The notes under the pieces were generated by a model. It worked only from the letters and a program-made list of their open reading frames with translations. It did no database searches and had not been told where the DNA came from. The position numbers were made by a program, and so were the translations under genes. From the NCBI RefSeq assembly GCF_900070365.1, contig NZ_LN850107.1, forward strand, positions 3,782,001-3,846,000: DNA of 64,000 nucleotides, read 5' to 3'. The stretch comes from Alloactinosynnema sp. L-07. GTDB taxonomy: Bacteria; Actinomycetota; Actinomycetes; Mycobacteriales; Pseudonocardiaceae. How positions within the stretch are numbered: position 1 is the first letter of the stretch; every line of letters starts with the position of its first letter. Below are positions 61,524-64,000 of this stretch, piece after piece.

Positions 61524-62260
61524 GGCTGCATCACCCCGAGGGTTATCAGGAACACCGCCAGCGCGGGCATGAAGTTGTTGACCTGGTGGGCGACCACGCT
61601 GGCGCCGAGCCGTCCGGTGTAGAGCCGGGCCAGGCCGATCGGAATTCCGATCACCAAGAGCAGCGAGGTACGCAATGGTTCGAGGTGGCTCACCGCGAAG
61701 ATCACCGTGGTCAGGGTGAAGACGGCCCACCGACCCCAGTTGAGCCGCTCCAGGGCACCCCAGAGCAGGCCGCGGTAAATGATCTCCTCGCACAGCGGCC
61801 CGAGAAGCCACACGTACAGGAACAGGATGACGGCGGCGGGCAACGGCATCGCCTGGTCGTCGACGAGCCTGCCCAGCGACGACGAGGCGTTCTCCTCGCC
61901 GACGATCTGGGTCCATGCGGCGGCGGCGATGGTGGTGCAGACAAGGCCGATCAAGCCGAACTTCAAACCCGCCTTGAGGTCCTCGCGGTTGTAGGACCAG
62001 CGAAGGTCGATCTTCGGACCGTTGCCGCGCACTTTGGTCACCACGAGCGCGGCCAGTGTCGCCAGGAACGTGGGGACCATGGTGCCGACGAGGATCACCG
62101 CGACCGAGTCGGTCGAGTCCGGCCTGGCCAGCCCGATCACCGCGCCGATCAGCACGGCCGACAGCACGAACACGCTGAAGACGAACAGGAACGCGCCGAA
62201 GCCCCACTTGTGGTCACGCGCGGCGGGAGTCGCCACCTCGGAAAGCGGGGTCACAGCCAT
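61520..62260 (-). CDS. CPBP family intramembrane metalloprotease
   Basis: The protein has 246 residues from ATG 62260, preceded by AGAGGGGG. It has several membrane helices and the two CPBP motifs: LGPLCEEIIYRGLLWGALER (EExxxR) and TLTTVIFAVSHLEPLRTSLL (FxxxH), with a third HQVNNF near the end. The family includes CAAX-type and Abi-like glutamic intramembrane proteases. The target is unknown. It overlaps pxpA by 4 bases and is divergent from nothing; the amidohydrolase lies 95 bases upstream. Confidence 0.9.
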   Translation of the reverse strand: MAVTPLSEVATPAARDHKWGFGAFLFVFSVFVLSAVLIGAVIGLARPDSTDSVAVILVGTMVPTFLATLAALVVTKVRGNGPKIDLRWSYNREDLKAGLKFGLIGLVCTTIAAAAWTQIVGEENASSSLGRLVDDQAMPLPAAVILFLYVWLLGPLCEEIIYRGLLWGALERLNWGRWAVFTLTTVIFAVSHLEPLRTSLLLVIGIPIGLARLYTGRLGASVVAHQVNNFMPALAVFLITLGVMQP

Positions 62261-62355
62261 CGCCCCCTCTGTCCGATTGTCGGATACCCGTATCCAGTCC
62301 GCACGAGAGACTAACGCCGGACGGGCGTACGGGTGAGGGGGCGTCCCGTGAATCC

Positions 62356-63429
62356 CTAACCGACCACCCGACCCCGAAGCATGATCCGCTTCGGTGAGCG
62401 CAGAACCTCCAGGTCGAGGCGTGGATCTTCGTCGAAGGCGAGCAGGTCGGCCGCCGTGCCCTCGTCCAGCCCGGACCAGCCCAGCCAGGACCTCGCGGCC
62501 CACGACCCGCTCGCGATGGCCTGTTCGGCGGTCATCCCTGCCTTGTGGAGGGCGACGATCTCGTCGACCAGCCGACCGTGGGCGATGCCGCCGCCCGCGT
62601 CGGTGCCCGCGTAGACCGGCACGCCCGCGGCGACCGCCTCGGCGACCATGGATCCGGCGCGCGCGTGCAGGTCGAGCATGTGCTGGGCGTATTTCGGGTA
62701 CTTGCCCGCGCCCGACGCGATGCCGGGGAAGTTCTCGATATTGATCAGCGTGGGTACCAGCGCGGTCCCCCGGCGGGCCATCTCGGCGATCACGTCGGTG
62801 GTGAGGCCGGTGCCGTGCTCGATGCAGTCGATGCCCGCCTCGATCAGACCAGGTAGCGCGTCCTCACCGAAGACATGCGCGGTGACCCGGGCGCCCGCCG
62901 CGTGCGCGACGTCGATGGCCTCTTTGAGGACGTCCTGCGGCCACAGCGGCGCGAGGTCGCCCTCGTCGCGGTCGATCCAGTCGCCGACGAGCTTGACCCA
63001 GCCGTCGCCGTACTCGACCTGCTCGGCGACGGCGGCGGGCAGCTGCTCCGGCTCGCCGACGTCGATGCCCAGGTGCGGGATGTAGCGGCGGGGGCGAGTC
63101 AGGTGGCGGCCCGCGCGGATGATGCGCGGCAGGTCGAGGCGCTCCTGCAGCGGCCGGGTGTCGATCGGGGCGCCGCAGTCGCGGATCAGCAGGGTGCCCG
63201 CGTCGCGGTCGGTCTCGGCCTGCGCGGCGGCGGTGTCGAGGTCGACCGGGCCCTGCGGGCCGATGCCGACGTGGCAGTGCGCGTCGACCAGACCGGGCAC
63301 GATGTACCCGCCGTCGAACACGGTCTCCGCGCCCGGGACCGGCTGGGTGCGCACGCGTCCGTTGACGACCCAGATGTCTCGTTCGGCGTCGCCCGGCAGG
63401 ACGACCCCGCGCAGGTGCAGCGCGGTCAC
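62356..63429 (-). CDS. Metal-dependent amidohydrolase family protein
   Basis: The protein has 357 residues from GTG 63429, overlapping the ffh stop by 4 bases. The amidohydrolase hallmarks are visible: GYIVPGLVDAHCHVGIGPQG (HxH) in the first strand, DRDEGDLAPLWPQDVLKEAI with ARVTAHVFGED (His), GIDCIEHGTGL (His) and VPVYAGTDAGGGIAH (metal Asp). A beta-sandwich flanks the barrel. Members hydrolyse cyclic amides, ureas or esters. The gene sits beside ffh-rpsP in many actinobacteria, consistent with a conserved but unnamed role. Confidence 0.93.
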   Translation of the reverse strand: MTALHLRGVVLPGDAERDIWVVNGRVRTQPVPGAETVFDGGYIVPGLVDAHCHVGIGPQGPVDLDTAAAQAETDRDAGTLLIRDCGAPIDTRPLQERLDLPRIIRAGRHLTRPRRYIPHLGIDVGEPEQLPAAVAEQVEYGDGWVKLVGDWIDRDEGDLAPLWPQDVLKEAIDVAHAAGARVTAHVFGEDALPGLIEAGIDCIEHGTGLTTDVIAEMARRGTALVPTLINIENFPGIASGAGKYPKYAQHMLDLHARAGSMVAEAVAAGVPVYAGTDAGGGIAHGRLVDEIVALHKAGMTAEQAIASGSWAARSWLGWSGLDEGTAADLLAFDEDPRLDLEVLRSPKRIMLRGRVVG

Positions 63430-64000
63430 TTGTTCTTGGGGAACTTGAGCTTCGACGGGTCGAAGCCGGACGGCATCTGGTCCAGGCCCTGCAGGCCCGG
63501 CGGCAGTTCCTGCAGGCTCGGCGGCAGTGCCGACAGGTCGGGCATCCCGGCGGGGAAGCCGGGGAAGCCGCCGCGCACCTTGGGCGGGGTCGGGCCGCGC
63601 CCCTTGCCCTTGCCCTTCTTGCCCTTCTTCGAGCGCTGGTTGGGCCGTCCGCCCGGCATGCCGAAGCGGCCCGCCATCTGCTGCATCATCTTCTTGGCGT
63701 CGTAGAACCGGTTGACCAGGTCGTTGACCTCGCGAACCTCGACGCCGGAGCCCTTGGCGATGCGCAGCCTGCGCGAGGCGTTGATGATCTTCGGGTCGTT
63801 GCGCTCGGCCGGGGTCATGCCGCGGATGATCGCCTGCAGCCGGTCGATGTGCTTCTCGTCGACCTGGGCCAGCGCGTCCTTCATCTGGCCCGCGCCGGGC
63901 AGCATGCCGAGCAGGTTGGCGATCGGGCCCATCTTGCGCACGGCCAGCATCTGCTCGAGGAAGTCCTCCAGCGTCAGCTCGCCGGTGCCGATCTTGGCCG
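63426..64000 (-). CDS. ffh: Signal recognition particle protein Ffh, C-terminal M domain (partial)
   Basis: The frame is open through the right edge; only the last about 190 residues are visible. They read AKIGTGELTLEDFLEQMLAV, RKMGPIANLLGMLPGAGQMK, IIRGMTPAERNDPKIINASR and RLRIAKGSGVEVREVNDLVN, which is the methionine-rich M domain that binds 4.5S RNA and signal sequences. A Gly/Pro/Lys-rich tail (RSKKGKKGKGKGRGPTPPKV) follows. The NG GTPase domain is outside. The stop overlaps the amidohydrolase start by 4 bases. Confidence 0.97.
   Translation of the reverse strand, partial: AKIGTGELTLEDFLEQMLAVRKMGPIANLLGMLPGAGQMKDALAQVDEKHIDRLQAIIRGMTPAERNDPKIINASRRLRIAKGSGVEVREVNDLVNRFYDAKKMMQQMAGRFGMPGGRPNQRSKKGKKGKGKGRGPTPPKVRGGFPGFPAGMPDLSALPPSLQELPPGLQGLDQMPSGFDPSKLKFPKNK

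Overview
The window is high-GC, actinobacterial DNA, most likely from the family Pseudonocardiaceae (an Actinokineospora/Saccharothrix/Amycolatopsis-type genome). The evidence is the very GC-rich third codon positions, frequent GTG starts, a mycothione reductase (only mycothiol-using actinobacteria carry this), a WhiG-type sigma factor and a gene order close to the Mycobacterium tuberculosis Rv2861c-Rv2916c block. No tRNA, rRNA, CRISPR array, prophage or antibiotic cluster was found.

Bases 1-11100 hold mixed metabolic and secreted functions: the end of a malectin-domain protein, an epimerase, a membrane protein, a lipoprotein esterase, a PIG-L deacetylase, two cobalamin methyltransferase genes (cobM, cobL), bioF, a GNAT enzyme, a secreted trypsin and an M15 carboxypeptidase lipoprotein. 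Bases 11100-21200 are patchier. They hold an M48 protease, a PEBP protein, mycothione reductase, a FadR-type regulator, cobQ and a hydrolase, separated by broken genes (YnfA-like, MocR-like), a 29-copy GAAGGC hexamer tract, a degenerate simple-repeat field and an orphan DosR-like operator.

Bases 21200-31700 are the conserved mapB / penicillin-binding lipoprotein / GNAT / ispG / rip1 / dxr block (methionine removal, cell wall, MEP isoprenoid pathway, site-2 protease). A two-gene ATPase + HNH nuclease cassette with the architecture of Septu (PtuA/PtuB) anti-phage systems interrupts it between the GNAT gene and ispG. This is the most interesting unit in the window. Bases 31700-42100 are accessory again: a broken substrate-binding protein, a vapBC-like pair whose toxin is internally deleted, rlmN, a VOC protein, a GGDEF diguanylate cyclase, a large secreted S15 peptidase, a PadR regulator with a palindromic operator, and a methyltransferase gene bracketed by a perfect 22-bp inverted repeat.

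Bases 42100-64000 are core translation and envelope machinery, nearly all on the minus strand: cdsA-frr-pyrH-tsf-rpsB, whiG-xerC-dprA-yifB-yraN, a DUF2469 gene, rnhB, three tandem signal peptidases, rplS, trmD, an uncharacterised HExxH protein, rimM, a KH protein, rpsP, pxpA, a CPBP protease, an amidohydrolase and the 3' end of ffh. Many of these genes overlap by 1-4 bases and look translationally coupled. Coordinates, starts and family calls come from reading the sequence. Family names rest on motif recognition, not on a database search.
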